DNA of 64,000 bases from Streptomyces marianii (GTDB taxonomy: Bacteria > Actinomycetota > Actinomycetes > Streptomycetales > Streptomycetaceae). Below, in pieces: positions 16,268 through 25,383 of this stretch (the stretch's first letter is position 1; every line of letters begins with the position of its first letter). Under the pieces are notes generated by a model. That model was not told where the DNA came from. It searched no databases and worked only from the letters and a program-made list of their open reading frames with translations. Both the position numbers and the translations under genes were made by a program. Location: the NCBI RefSeq assembly GCF_005795905.1, contig NZ_VAWE01000001.1:1612001-1676000 (forward strand). Reading direction: 5' to 3'.

Positions 16268-17323
16268 ATGGTGTTCAAGCGACTGCTCGGTTCGATCGGC
16301 GTCGGAGGCCCGGCCGTCGACACGGTCCTCGCCCCCGGAGCCGTCCCGCCCGGCGGCAGCCTCACCGGCGAGGTCCGGCTCGAGGGCGGGGACACCGCCT
16401 TCGAGATCGAGCACATCACCCTGGAGTTCGTCGCCCGCGTCGAAGCGGAGACCGAGGAGACCGACGAAGGGGAGCATGAGGCGGAGGTCGCCTTCGAGCG
16501 GATCACGGTGGGCGGCGGGTTCCGGCTCGACCCGGGCGCGCGGCACGTCGTCCCCTTCGCGGTGACGGTGCCCTGGGAGACGCCGCTGACCGAGCTGCAC
16601 GGGCAGGCGCTCGGCGTCGTGCTCGGTGTGCGCACGGAGCTCGGCGTGGCCGGCGCCCGGGACAAGAGCGACCTGGACCTGCTGGCCGTGCGGCCGCTCC
16701 CGGTGCAGGAAGCGGTCCTGGAGGCGTTCGGGCAACTCGGCTTCGGCTTCCGGTCCGCCGATCTCGAGTACGGGCACATCGGGGGGACGGGGCAGTCGCT
16801 GCCCTTCTACCAGGAGATCGAGCTCACCCCGCCCCCGCAGCACACCCAGGCGGTCGACGAGGTCGAGGTGACCTTCCTCGCCGGACCCGGCCGGGTGGAG
16901 GTGGTCCTCGAGGCGGGCGGGCGCGGAGGGCTGTTCGCGGGCGGGCACGACGCACTGACCCGCTTCGACGTCGCCCACGAAGAGGCCGGCGACACGGACT
17001 GGAACGCCAGGGTCGGCACCTGGCTGCACCATCTGCTGGAGCACCGCTCCGGCCCCGCCGCGCACGGGCCGCACGGGGGCGACGCCACCCACGGCCTGGC
17101 CCACGGCAGCGGGCACGAGGACCACCACCACACCGATCGTCACGGCCACCACCACGGCGGGCACCACGGACCCGGCACGGGCGCCGCCGTGGCCGTCGGC
17201 GCGGCGGGCCTGGCCGTCGGCGCGGGCATCGTCGGCGCGGAGGTGGTGGACGAGATCGGCGACGCCCTCGAGGACGAGGGCCCGGACGGGAGCGACGCGG
17301 AAGGCGAGGGCGAGGAGGACTGA
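16268..17323 (+). CDS. spo0M: Sporulation-control protein Spo0M
   Basis: A 351-residue arrestin-fold protein. Residues 1-245 are the Spo0M domain: MVFKRLLGSIGVGGPAVDTVL, PPGGSLTGEVRLEGGDTAFEIEHITLEFVARVE, FPVPWETPLTEL-like and DKSDLDLLAVRPLPVQEAVLEAF. Then comes a His-rich stretch (about 285-300, HEDHHHTDRHGHHHGGHH) and a short glycine/alanine hydrophobic helix with an acidic tail. The His-rich segment may bind metal and is not part of the core fold. AAGGAG is 11 bases upstream of ATG 16268. Spo0M affects sporulation and stress responses in Bacillus and is widespread in actinobacteria. A BlaI-type operator upstream links it with the blaI and terD genes nearby. Confidence 0.88.
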   Translation: MVFKRLLGSIGVGGPAVDTVLAPGAVPPGGSLTGEVRLEGGDTAFEIEHITLEFVARVEAETEETDEGEHEAEVAFERITVGGGFRLDPGARHVVPFAVTVPWETPLTELHGQALGVVLGVRTELGVAGARDKSDLDLLAVRPLPVQEAVLEAFGQLGFGFRSADLEYGHIGGTGQSLPFYQEIELTPPPQHTQAVDEVEVTFLAGPGRVEVVLEAGGRGGLFAGGHDALTRFDVAHEEAGDTDWNARVGTWLHHLLEHRSGPAAHGPHGGDATHGLAHGSGHEDHHHTDRHGHHHGGHHGPGTGAAVAVGAAGLAVGAGIVGAEVVDEIGDALEDEGPDGSDAEGEGEED

Positions 17324-17324
17324 C

Positions 17325-17392
17325 GGCACGGCGGGCCCTCCCGTGCCCGCGCCACGGCTTGCGGGGAATCAAGGCGTTGCTTCCCTGCAAGC
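17325..17392. terminator. Paired hairpins between spo0M and the M56 protease gene
   Basis: GGCACGG (17325-17331) pairs with CCGTGCC (17341-17347). GCTTGCGGGGAA (17357-17368) pairs with 17381-17392 with one G-T pair. Both lie between the stops of convergent genes. Confidence 0.7.
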
Positions 17393-17394
17393 CC

Positions 17395-18333
17395 TCACAG
17401 CGGCGTCGCGGCCTTCAGCACCAGGAACAGCACCACTGCCGAGTTCGCCGACGACAGCGCGGACACCGCCGCCCCCGCCGCGGCGGTCCAGAGCGCCACA
17501 CCCGCGGCGGTGAAGGCGGGCGGCCAGGTCCCGGCGGGCGGCACCGGCCCCAGCAGAGCGGCGACCCTCCGCGGCACGGGTCCCGTGGCGAAACCGGCCG
17601 CAAGCGGGAACGGGGCGCCCCGGGACACCAGGCCCGCCTTGCCGACCGCCCTGGCCGTCACGCGCCGGTCGCCGATCACCCCGGCGGCCTCCTCGTCCGC
17701 CCAGCGCTCCGCGCAGTAGACGACGGCGGTGCGCAGGGGGCGCAGGAACGGATTGGCGCGGGAGGCCAGCCGGGCCGCGAGGAGATGGCGGTGGTGGCCC
17801 GCGGCCAGATGCGCGCGCTCGTGCGCGAACAGGGCGCGGCGCTCACGCGAGTCGAGACGGGCCAGCATGCCGGTGGACACCACGATCCGGCCGCGCACCG
17901 GGCCCCGGCCGCCGGGCAGGGCGTAGGCGTACGGCGAGTCGTCGGGCAGCACCGCGACGGGGGACGGCGGCAGCCCCTCCAGGGCGCGCTCCGCCCGGCG
18001 CCGGACGCGGTGGTGCCGCCACACCGTACGGACCGCGGCCGCCGCCACGGCGACCAGTGCGGGGATGGCGGCCTTGCCGACGACCTCGTCGTACGGGACC
18101 GCCTCGCGCACCGCGGCGTCGGACCAGGTGTCCGGCAGCGGGTTGCCCGGCAGTTGCGCGGTACCCACCACCATGATGAGGGCGAGGCAGAGGGTGCTGC
18201 ACAGGGCCATCAGGGCGCCGACCCCGGCCAGGAGACGCGTGGCGGTGCGGGGGTGCAGATGCTGCTCGGCGAGGCGTGCGATCGGCCAGGCCGTCAGGGG
18301 CAGCACCAGCGGCAGGAAGACGAAGACGCCCAC
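17395..18333 (-). CDS. M56-family (BlaR1/MecR1-like) membrane metalloprotease
   Basis: A 312-residue protein with an N-terminal pair of membrane segments ([42 protein letters not shown]), a third near residue 90 and another near 290. The zinc site is HERAH at about 168-172 ([18 protein letters not shown]), with the downstream glutamate likely in [10 protein letters not shown]. This is the BlaR1/MecR1 protease core without a penicillin-sensing domain. It follows blaI by 4 bases, the standard sensor-repressor pairing. By analogy it would cleave BlaI in response to an unknown signal. It is usually annotated only as M48/M56 peptidase. Confidence 0.85.
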   Translation of the reverse strand: MGVFVFLPLVLPLTAWPIARLAEQHLHPRTATRLLAGVGALMALCSTLCLALIMVVGTAQLPGNPLPDTWSDAAVREAVPYDEVVGKAAIPALVAVAAAAVRTVWRHHRVRRRAERALEGLPPSPVAVLPDDSPYAYALPGGRGPVRGRIVVSTGMLARLDSRERRALFAHERAHLAAGHHRHLLAARLASRANPFLRPLRTAVVYCAERWADEEAAGVIGDRRVTARAVGKAGLVSRGAPFPLAAGFATGPVPRRVAALLGPVPPAGTWPPAFTAAGVALWTAAAGAAVSALSSANSAVVLFLVLKAATPL

Positions 18334-18337
18334 CCGG

Positions 18338-18748
18338 TCACTCCTCGGGATCGTCGTCCGTGTGGCCGAGCAGTTCGCGCAGCACCCGCTCGTCCTCGGG
18401 GGACAGGGAGGTGACGAAGCTGGTGAGCACCGCCTCCCGGTCCCGTTCCCCGTCGAGGACGCGGCGCATGCGCAGCGCGGCGAGCCCCGCCTGGTCGGCG
18501 GTCGCCTCCCAGGCGAACGACCGGCCCTCCCGCTGCCTGGTGACGGCGTTCTTGGCCCGCAGCCGGGACAGGATGGTCATGACGGTGGTGTAGGCGAGCC
18601 GCCCGGGCAGGCGCTCCTGCACCCAGGCGGCGGTGACGGGTCCCGGCGCGGTCCTCAGCACCGACAGCACCTGCGCCTCGAGCTCGCCCTGTCCGCGCCT
18701 GCGTCCACCACCCGCAGGGAGCGAGCCGGCCGTTTCACGGTTGCCCAA
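18338..18748 (-). CDS. blaI: BlaI/MecI/CopY-family repressor
   Basis: About 136 residues from TTG 18748, chosen because AGGGAGG lies five bases upstream. The alternative ATG at 18790 has no ribosome site and would add 14 arginine-rich residues. The winged helix is clear: [65 protein letters not shown]. The C-terminal dimerisation helices have the usual [15 protein letters not shown] 16-bp dyad about 90 bases upstream, and a second before spo0M, are likely binding sites. The gene is divergent from terD and co-oriented with the M56 protease. Confidence 0.9.
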   Translation of the reverse strand: MGNRETAGSLPAGGGRRRGQGELEAQVLSVLRTAPGPVTAAWVQERLPGRLAYTTVMTILSRLRAKNAVTRQREGRSFAWEATADQAGLAALRMRRVLDGERDREAVLTSFVTSLSPEDERVLRELLGHTDDDPEE

Positions 18749-18836
18749 CTCCGCCTCCCTCCGGCCTCGTCCGCGGCCTCGCGGCCTCATCGTACTGACC
18801 CACGGCGAGTCGGAGCGCGTCACCGGACGGACAATT

Positions 18837-18852
18837 TCTACACTGCTGTAGA
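18837..18852. promoter_or_regulatory. BlaI-type operator between blaI and terD
   Basis: TCTACA-CTGC-TGTAGA has the same arms and spacing as the site before spo0M. It sits 71 bases before the terD ATG and 89 before the blaI TTG, so one site could control both divergent promoters. Confidence 0.82.
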
Positions 18853-18922
18853 TTTCGAGTGTTCGCAGTTCCGTCGCCCGTGTGCCGCCGCACCCGGGCA
18901 CACACACGTGAGGAGAACCGGT

Positions 18923-19498
18923 ATGGGCGTGAGCCTCGCCAAGGGCGGCAACGTGTCACTGAGCAAGGAGGCACCGGGCCTGAGCGCGGTCCTGGTCGGA
19001 CTGGGCTGGGACGTCCGCACGACCACCGGCACCGACTTCGACCTCGATGCGAGCGCACTGCTCCTGGACGACTCGGGCAAGGTCGCCTCGAACGGGCACT
19101 TCGTCTTCTACAACAACCTCACCAGCCCCGACGGCTCCGTCCAGCACACCGGCGACAACCTCACCGGCGAGGGCGAGGGAGACGACGAGCAGATCAAGGT
19201 GAACCTCGCCACGGTGCCCGCCGACGTCACCAGGATCGTCTTCCCGGTGTCCATCCACGATGCCGAGGCCCGCAGCCAGAGCTTCGGCCAGGTCCGCAAC
19301 GCCTTCATCCGCGTCGTCAACCAGGCGGGCGGGGCCGAGCTGGCCCGCTACGACCTCTCCGAGGACGCCTCCACCGAGACCGCCATGGTGTTCGGGGAGC
19401 TGTACCGCAGCGGCGACGAGTGGAAGTTCCGTGCCGTGGGCCAGGGTTACGCCTCGGGACTGGCCGGCATCGTCTCCGACTTCGGCGTGGCGGTCTGA
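18923..19498 (+). CDS. terD: TerD-family stress/tellurium-resistance protein
   Basis: A 191-residue TerD/CABP protein. It has the family's opening [47 protein letters not shown], the [23 protein letters not shown] calcium-binding region, and FVRVV-like [22 protein letters not shown] near the end. Length and motifs are complete. GAGGAG is upstream of ATG 18923. TerD proteins bind calcium and help tellurite and oxidative-stress tolerance and, in streptomycetes, differentiation. Here it is a lone paralog divergent from a BlaI-type repressor, not within a ter operon. Confidence 0.93.
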   Translation: MGVSLAKGGNVSLSKEAPGLSAVLVGLGWDVRTTTGTDFDLDASALLLDDSGKVASNGHFVFYNNLTSPDGSVQHTGDNLTGEGEGDDEQIKVNLATVPADVTRIVFPVSIHDAEARSQSFGQVRNAFIRVVNQAGGAELARYDLSEDASTETAMVFGELYRSGDEWKFRAVGQGYASGLAGIVSDFGVAV

Positions 19499-19526
19499 CG
19501 CGAAGGGCTCCCTCGTACGGCGGAAC

Positions 19527-19571
19527 GCCGCCCCGGGGCGAACGGCAGCGCGCCGTTCGCCCCGGGGCGGC
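19527..19571 (+). terminator. Terminator of terD
   Basis: A perfect 20-bp stem (19527-19546 with 19552-19571) with a 5-base loop, starting 29 bases past the terD stop. Confidence 0.85.
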
Positions 19572-19593
19572 TCCTTCCGCGGCGCTGCGGCAG

Positions 19594-20010
19594 TCAGGCG
19601 ACGAGGGTGACGCCGCCGTCCCTCGGCGGGTCGGTCTCCTGCGACGGCCCGGGGAGCGGACCGGCGGTGGCGGGCAGGGGCATCCGCCCCGCCGCCTCCT
19701 CCAGCAGCGCGTCGGCCCGTTCGATCAGGGCACCGGTCCCCGAGGCGTCGGCGAGCCCGGTGAGCGACACGGTGACCAGCAGCATGGGGATCAGCGCCAG
19801 TACGGCGTAGTACGTCAGTGCCGCGGCCCAGTCGGTGACGTCGCCGTGCCAGGCGGACACCGGCGTCCGGCGCAGGGCGGTGAGCAGATCGCCCCGCGGG
19901 GGCGGCACCCCGCCGCGGCCCAGTCGGTGACGTCGCCGTGCCAGGCGGACACCGGCGTCCGGCGCAGGGCGGTGAGCAGATCGCCCCGCGGGGGCGGCAC
20001 CCCGGACGGG
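19594..20010 (-). pseudogene. YihY/BrkB membrane protein, N-terminal remnant
   Basis: The minus strand reads RGDLLTALRRTPVSAWHGDVTDWAAALTYYAVLALIPMLLVTVSLTGLAD, the first cytosolic and membrane segment of YihY/BrkB proteins. After about 45 more residues with no further membrane segments it stops at 19594, so most of the roughly 300-residue protein is missing. The coding start region is duplicated in tandem by a 92-bp repeat, which is not a multiple of three and puts the upstream copy out of frame. No start or ribosome site is convincing. It lies just past the terD terminator. Confidence 0.6.
19821..20004. repeat. 92-bp tandem duplication in the yihY remnant
   Basis: The segment beginning CCGCGGCCCAGTCGGTGACG at 19821 recurs at 19913 with essentially no changes. 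The lack of divergence suggests a recent duplication. Confidence 0.88.
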
Positions 20011-20472
20011 GTGCCGTCCGGCGCGGGCCCGCAGGCGTGGACGGCGCCCGCGTCGGCCGCTGCTGGTGGTCCTCGCGGACGGCCACGACGCCGTGGACAG
20101 CCGGGGCCACACGGACGGCCCGGGCGCCTCGGACGGAGAGAGCGACCGATGAGCGGCAGTCGACGTGGTGCTGATGGACGTCCCACGCGTCCGGTCACGG
20201 TGCATGTCGTCTCCTGTCGCGGGGGGCGCTCCGGTCCGCGTGCCCGTGCGCGACCGATCGACGCGGGGCGGTCGGCGGCCCCGGACGCCTGCCCGCGTCC
20301 CACCCGGCCATCCGTCCCGCGCGGCCGCCACCGGGCGGGTATGTCGTGGCCCCGGGTGTCCGATGCCGGTAAAAAGATATGGTTGCGGTGGCGGGGACGG
20401 CCTCTGCCTCTGGATCTGCGGCGCTGCCACGGCCCGCGAAATGAGGGTGACCGATTCGGGGTGTCGGAAGGT

Positions 20473-20973
20473 ATGGACGCGAACCACTCTGCTTCCGGGC
20501 CTCGCCGGCGCGACGACCCGGCGGTGGGCCACGAGTTCGTCGAACTTCTCGAGGCCCTGTGGACACGGGGCCGTGAGGTGCCCTACGCCCCGGTCTCCGC
20601 GTCGCAGCTCCGCGTCCTCTACACCCTCGACCGCGACGAGGGGATCAACCTCCGCACCCTGGGCGAGCTGCTGGGATCGGCCCCTCCCTCCGTCAGCCGG
20701 CTCTGCGACCGGCTCGAGGCACTCGGCTTCGTCCGGCGCCTCCCCAGCCAGGTGAGCAGGCGCGAGCTGGAGCTCCATCTGACCAGCCGCGGCCGGACCT
20801 ACCTGCAGGAGCTGCGAAGCCGCAGGGACGCGTCGCTGCTCGAAGTGATCGCCGCGATGACTCCGGCCGCGGCCAGGTCCCTCCTCCTGGGCCTGTCGGG
20901 CTTCCGGGACGCGCTCGGCGAGACGGGCTCCGCACCGGGGCTGCGCCCGGCCGACAACGCACGTTCCGCCTGA
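20473..20973 (+). CDS. MarR-family regulator (paralog 1)
   Basis: About 166 residues with a MarR winged helix: VSASQLRVLYTLDRDEGINLRTLGELLGSAPPSVSRLCDRLEALGFVRRLPSQVSRRELELHLTSRGRTYLQEL. It is close to the next gene over its whole length. ATG 20473 is taken by analogy with that paralog; an in-frame GTG at 20461 would add four residues. Both genes have GATATGGTTGC about 80-170 bases upstream, a possible shared promoter or operator element. Ligand and targets are unknown. Confidence 0.8.
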   Translation: MDANHSASGPRRRDDPAVGHEFVELLEALWTRGREVPYAPVSASQLRVLYTLDRDEGINLRTLGELLGSAPPSVSRLCDRLEALGFVRRLPSQVSRRELELHLTSRGRTYLQELRSRRDASLLEVIAAMTPAAARSLLLGLSGFRDALGETGSAPGLRPADNARSA

Positions 20974-21247
20974 CCGCCCGCCGGGCCCCGTCCGAGCGGT
21001 CCTGCGAGGGGGCGTTCTTCACGCCCGCCACACCGGATCGTCAACCGATCGGCACAAGGATCGGCGGCCGGTCGGGTAGTCGGGGGAGGGATATGGTTGC
21101 CCCCATACCCGCCTCGTGCCCGCGCGACGACGCCGCTCGCCGGAATCCCGGCCACCGGTATCCGTCCGGCGCCGGGGCGCGCGAGGCAGGGGCGCGGCAC
21201 CGGGTCCGCGGCATCGGCGGAGCACGTCTGATTTGGGGTGTCACGGC

Positions 21248-21769
21248 ATGAGCACGAGTCCGGCTCCACACTCGCGGCGGGCGACCGATGCGGCACGAGC
21301 GGCCTGCGACGTCATCGAGATGCTCGAGATCCTGTGGGAGCGGGGCAGGGACACCGCCTCGGCCGTCTCCGCCTCGCAGCTCCGGGTGCTGTACAGCCTG
21401 GAGCGCGCCGACGGGATCAATCTGCGCACGCTCGGCGACGTCCTGGGCTCGGCGCCGTCGTCGGTCAGCAGGCTGTGCGACCGGCTGGAGGCCATGGGAC
21501 TCGTGGAACGCACCCCCAGCCCGGTGAGCCGCAGGGAGCTGACGATCCGCCTGACCGGTCACGGCCGGGCGTACCTCTCGGAGTTGCGCTCCCAGCGCGA
21601 GGAGGTCCTGCTGGCGGCGATCGAGGCGATGGACCCCGCGTCCCGAGCGGCGCTGCTCGAGGGTCTCCACGGATTCCGGGACGCCGTGGTGGCCGACGGT
21701 GACCGCAGCCCCGGTCCGGACGGCGCCGGGAGCGCACGCCAGGACGGCGGTTCCGCGGGGCACGCGTAG
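21248..21769 (+). CDS. MarR-family regulator (paralog 2)
   Basis: A 173-residue MarR protein whose core SASQLRVLYSLERADGINLRTLGDVLGSAPSSVSRLCDRLEAMGLVERTPSPVSRRELTI is nearly the same as the gene 275 bases upstream, including the recognition helix SAPxSVSRLCDRLEA. The pair most likely arose by tandem duplication. GGGG lies about eight bases before ATG 21248. The 21090-21112 region upstream has an imperfect dyad around TATGG and CCATA, which could be its own operator. Confidence 0.85.
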   Translation: MSTSPAPHSRRATDAARAACDVIEMLEILWERGRDTASAVSASQLRVLYSLERADGINLRTLGDVLGSAPSSVSRLCDRLEAMGLVERTPSPVSRRELTIRLTGHGRAYLSELRSQREEVLLAAIEAMDPASRAALLEGLHGFRDAVVADGDRSPGPDGAGSARQDGGSAGHA

Positions 21770-21817
21770 CGGCCCGCGCGACACTCCGCGCCGCGGAGGC
21801 CGTCGCGCCCCACCCGT

Positions 21818-23014
21818 TCAGTCCGCGGTGCCCGCACTGCCGCCGGAACCACTCCCCCGTCCGTACCAGTCGAGGCAGACCACGAGCGCGTCGTCGTCGA
21901 GGGGCTTGTCCCCGCGGTGGCCGGCGAGCTCGCGCAGCACGGCCCCGGGGACCTGGGTGGGCGGGAGCAGGCTCGTGGCGAGCAGCGTACGGGCGAGGGT
22001 CCGCAGGCCGTAGTACTCGCCCGCGGGGGACACCGCCTCGTAGACGCCGTCGCTGCCGAAGACCAGACGGTCGCCGGGGAGCACGGTGAACCGCTCCGGT
22101 ACGTACACCGTCTCCTCGAACATGCCGAGCGGCAGCTGCGCGTCGAACGGGATCGGCTCCACCTCCCGGTCACGGAGCCGCCACAGCCGGGGCGACCCGG
22201 CGTCGATGACCTCGACCTCACCCGTGGCGAATGCGAAGCGCAGCAGGAGCACGGACACATACGCCCGGCCCCGGTAGTGGGCCCAGACGGCCTGGTCGGC
22301 GAGGGCGGCCTGGTCGGCGAGGCCGAGGCCCGCGCGGCGGGCGTTGCGCAGGGCGTTGACGGCGAGATTGCTGAGGAGGGCCGCCTCGATGCCGTCTCCC
22401 ATGCCGTTGGTGACGGCCATGGTGAGGTGGTCGGACGACACGGACCAGTCGTAGTTGTCGCCGAAGATCGCGTAGGCCGGTTCCAGCTGGGCGCCGAGCG
22501 CGAACTCGTCGCGGGCGCAGGCGTGGCCCGGGAGCAGCTGCCACTGCATCTCGGCCGCGAGGGTCAGCCGTGCCGCACGGCGGGCCAGTACGTACAGGTC
22601 CGTGTCGCGCTCCGCGACGAGGATCTCGTGGCCGAGCGCCTCGCAGGCCAGCCGGAGGTCCGGGAGGTCGCCCTCGGTGAAGGCGTCCGCGGCCATCCGC
22701 ACGGTCAGCACACCGAGCCGGTCACCGCGCACGGTGACGGGCAGGTGCACGGCGATCCGGCCGCCGCCGTCCTCGGTGACGTACGGCTCCTGGGAGCCGA
22801 ATACGCGGCCCTCGGGGGTGCCGTGGATCGGCACCGGTTCCGACGGGCCGGTTCCGGGGGCCACGGCCTGCAGAGAGCGCAGTCCGTAGTCGGCCAGCCG
22901 GAGCTCCACCCCGGCGGTGCCGTACCGCTCGTCGAGAGCGGCGCCCACCACGTCGAGCAGGGTGTGGGGAGCGGCACCGCGCAGGGCCTGCTCGAGGGCA
23001 GCGAACTTGTCCAC
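21818..23014 (-). CDS. PP2C/SpoIIE-type serine phosphatase
   Basis: A 398-residue protein. Residues about 15-140 look like a GAF-type sensor (DVVGAALDERYGTAGVELRLADYGLRSLQAV). From about 150 the SpoIIE phosphatase domain begins: MQWQLLPGHACARDEFALGAQLEPAYAIFGDNYDW carries the GD metal-binding pair. GMGDGIEAALLSNLAVNALR replaces the usual DVxGHG block, and VFGSDGVYEAVSPAG with LDDDALVVCLDW gives the later acidic residues. Such RsbU-like phosphatases dephosphorylate STAS antagonists. A divergent STAS gene starts about 290 bases away, a plausible substrate. Starts at GTG 23014. Confidence 0.85.
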   Translation of the reverse strand: MDKFAALEQALRGAAPHTLLDVVGAALDERYGTAGVELRLADYGLRSLQAVAPGTGPSEPVPIHGTPEGRVFGSQEPYVTEDGGGRIAVHLPVTVRGDRLGVLTVRMAADAFTEGDLPDLRLACEALGHEILVAERDTDLYVLARRAARLTLAAEMQWQLLPGHACARDEFALGAQLEPAYAIFGDNYDWSVSSDHLTMAVTNGMGDGIEAALLSNLAVNALRNARRAGLGLADQAALADQAVWAHYRGRAYVSVLLLRFAFATGEVEVIDAGSPRLWRLRDREVEPIPFDAQLPLGMFEETVYVPERFTVLPGDRLVFGSDGVYEAVSPAGEYYGLRTLARTLLATSLLPPTQVPGAVLRELAGHRGDKPLDDDALVVCLDWYGRGSGSGGSAGTAD

Positions 23015-23308
23015 GTCATCCGATTCTCGTCGTGCCGGGAGTACAAGCCCAGCATGCCGTCAGTGTGCACGCATCCAGGGACTTCCGAGGCCACGGACGC
23101 CGGGCACGAACACGTGATTCTACGAACCGAAAGCAACATTTGTCACGCGACAATGATGTACGGGCGGCAACTCAGCCCGGGGAGGTGTGCGAGCGGCGAC
23201 ACGGGGCACACGTGCTCCGGTCAGCACGGGTGTGCGACCCACACCGCGCGGCGCCCGCCACGGACGCGCCGGCCGAACGAACCATCCGAAAGCGGAGGCA
23301 TGTCCCCC

Positions 23309-23677
23309 ATGGAACAGAACCTGGACGTCGAGGTCGAGATCCACGACCCCGGCACGGCGTTGGTGACGATCCGCGGCGAACTGGACGTCGACACGGCGAC
23401 GCTCCTCCACCACCACCTGGCGAACCAGGCCCTCCACGGCCGCCGTCACCTCGTGCTGGACCTGTCCGCCGTGGGCTTCATGGACTCCTCCGGACTGAAC
23501 GTGCTGATACGGGCCACCCGCGAGATCCGGGCGACGGGCGGCGATCTGCACCTGGCCGCACCCGCACCGCCCGTCGCCAAGCTGTTCGACCTCACGGGCC
23601 TGAGCCTGACGACGGCGGTCCACGAGGACGTCGAGGCGGCGCTCACCGCCGTGGCGCGGGCGGGGGCACGGCCGTGA
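23309..23677 (+). CDS. STAS-domain anti-sigma factor antagonist (RsbV/SpoIIAA-like)
   Basis: About 122 residues from ATG 23309, where GGAGG is ten bases upstream; ATG 23300 is only one base from that site. The STAS fold is complete, with ALVTIRGELDVDTATLLHHHL and the phospho-site segment LVLDLSAVGFMDSSGLNVLIRATR, where the serine after Asp is the expected RsbW target. It is divergent from the PP2C phosphatase and probably releases a sigma factor by binding an RsbW-like kinase. Several such kinases are encoded in this window. Confidence 0.9.
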   Translation: MEQNLDVEVEIHDPGTALVTIRGELDVDTATLLHHHLANQALHGRRHLVLDLSAVGFMDSSGLNVLIRATREIRATGGDLHLAAPAPPVAKLFDLTGLSLTTAVHEDVEAALTAVARAGARP

Positions 23678-23793
23678 CGCACCCGGATCCCTGACGAACG
23701 CGGGGCCGGGAGGGCTCCGCGGTACGACCCTCCGACGACTGCCTCGCGCCGGGACGGGACGCCCGGCGCGAGGCAGTCGCGGGAGCCGCGAGA

Positions 23794-24366
23794 TCACCGA
23801 CGGCCCTCGGGCCTTCGGGCCGAGCCGGCGGTGAGGGCACGCGGCGAGCGGGTGGGCAGCGGACCCCCGACGGCGGGCCCGCGTACGCCGGCCTCGCGGC
23901 GGGCCTGCTCCGGATGGCGGCTGCGCCAGTAGGGGTTGTCGTGCGGGAGCCCGCCGCTGACCCGTCCGTACATGCCGAAGGTGACGATCAGCAGGCCCAT
24001 CACGAAGCTGAAGACGACATTGGACATGCCGAAGTCGAGGATGTTGGCGGGACGGCCGAGCAGGAACAGGTGCACGAAACCGCTGAGCAGGAACGACGTG
24101 CCCACGATCATGTTGAGCGTGCTCGCGGCGTTCCCGCCCACGACGGCGCCGCCCAGCAGCAGCAGACCCACGCAGAGGGAGATCAGACTGAGCAGGCCGT
24201 TGCTGGACAGTCCGGCCACCCGCGCGCCGTCGGTCTCGAAGAACCCGAGCCCGTCGGCGAGACCGAGGCAGCCGAAGACCAGCAGGACCGCACCGCAGAG
24301 GGCCGCGCCCACACGGTAGACGGTGGCGAGAGCGTGGTCGACGGGAAGTTCGTCCCTGAGCCTCAC
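23794..24366 (-). CDS. DUF4383-type four-helix membrane protein
   Basis: A 190-residue protein with four hydrophobic segments: VYRVGAALCGAVLLVFGCLG, GLLSLISLCVGLLLLGGAVV, LNMIVGTSFLLSGFVHLFLLG and NVVFSFVMGLLIVTFGMYG. The VDHALATVYRVGAALCGAVLL opening and the NAASTLNMIVG motif are characteristic of DUF4383. The tail HDNPYWRSRHPEQARREAG is cytosolic. No function is established for the family; in streptomycetes it often lies near stress genes. Confidence 0.8.
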   Translation of the reverse strand: MRLRDELPVDHALATVYRVGAALCGAVLLVFGCLGLADGLGFFETDGARVAGLSSNGLLSLISLCVGLLLLGGAVVGGNAASTLNMIVGTSFLLSGFVHLFLLGRPANILDFGMSNVVFSFVMGLLIVTFGMYGRVSGGLPHDNPYWRSRHPEQARREAGVRGPAVGGPLPTRSPRALTAGSARRPEGRR

Positions 24367-24634
24367 TGTGCCCTCCTTCCCGGCCGGGGCGGTTTCCGTT
24401 CCACCCGGCCGGATTCGCGTTCCGCTCCGTCACGGTCCGGCCTTCCTCCGCTCCCGGACCGGTCCTTCCGACTGCAGGCTGCGCCACCGCGGAGCGGCGG
24501 GCGAGTCGCATCGGTGCTGCATCGTTCATCGCGGGCATCCGGGAACGCGCCCCACGCACCTCTCCCTCCCGGCCCCGCGGCGTTCACGGTGACCGGCGGC
24601 GGAGAACCCCGTCCGCCGTCTATAGGCTGAGCGC

Positions 24635-25153
24635 GTGGCGAGTACGAACGAGACGGGGCCGGCGGACGCCGCCACCACCTCCACCGGGGACGGCGCGGCC
24701 GTGGGGGCCGCGGGCCGCGACCTGCGGGCGTTCGCGGTGCAACTGCGCCGTATGAACGGCGAGATGAACCGGCTGATCCACGGGTTCGCGGCCACCCAGG
24801 GACTGCACGCCACCGACATCCAGGCGCTCGCGGCGATCCTGGACTCCGACACCCCCCTGACCCCCGGGCGCCTGCGGGAGCATCTCGGCCTGACGTCGGG
24901 CGCCGTGACGGCCTGCCTCGACCGGCTGGAACGGGCCGGCCACATCCGCAGGTCCCGCGACAGCACGGACCGCCGGGTCGTCCATCTGCACTACGCGGCA
25001 CATGGCAGGGCCGCGGCCCGGGCGCACTTCCAGCCGCTCGCCGAGGCGACGGCGCGCGCCCAGGAGGGCTTCAGCGGCGCCGAACTGGGCGTCGTCCTGC
25101 GCTTCCTGAACGCGATGAACGAGGAACTGGACCGGCTCTCCGGCCGCGGCTGA
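24635..25153 (+). CDS. MarR-family regulator, probably of the MMPL exporter
   Basis: A 172-residue protein starting at GTG 24635. The winged helix is LHATDIQALAAILDSDTPLTPGRLREHLGLTSGAVTACLDRLERAGHIRRSRDSTDRRVVHLHYAAHGRAAARAHF, with the DxRxxRVHL-like wing intact. It is not close to the MarR pair at 20-22 kb. It sits about 290 bases upstream of an MMPL transporter on the same strand, with a 31-bp dyad between. That arrangement fits a drug- or lipid-responsive repressor controlling export. Confidence 0.88.
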   Translation: MASTNETGPADAATTSTGDGAAVGAAGRDLRAFAVQLRRMNGEMNRLIHGFAATQGLHATDIQALAAILDSDTPLTPGRLREHLGLTSGAVTACLDRLERAGHIRRSRDSTDRRVVHLHYAAHGRAAARAHFQPLAEATARAQEGFSGAELGVVLRFLNAMNEELDRLSGRG

Positions 25154-25383
25154 CCGTTCCTCATCGCTGAGCAGGAGTGGTTGCGCCCACTCACCCGACT
25201 CCGAAGACCGGCAGTCGAAGCCCCTTGCGGCGACTCCGCGCGAGCCCATCGGGCCACGGGGCATCCGGCGGCGGCCCGTCCGCCGAAGAGGAACCGGCAC
25301 ACGCCGCACCGTCACGACCGGCCCTCCCTGCGGACGGCTCCGGGCGTCCCCTCCGCGCAGCGGACCCGGCGCATGCCAAACTG

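Noticed and set aside
18790..18907. Longer N-terminus for the BlaI repressor
   Set aside because: It would overlap the operator, and the TTG at 18748 has a strong ribosome site.
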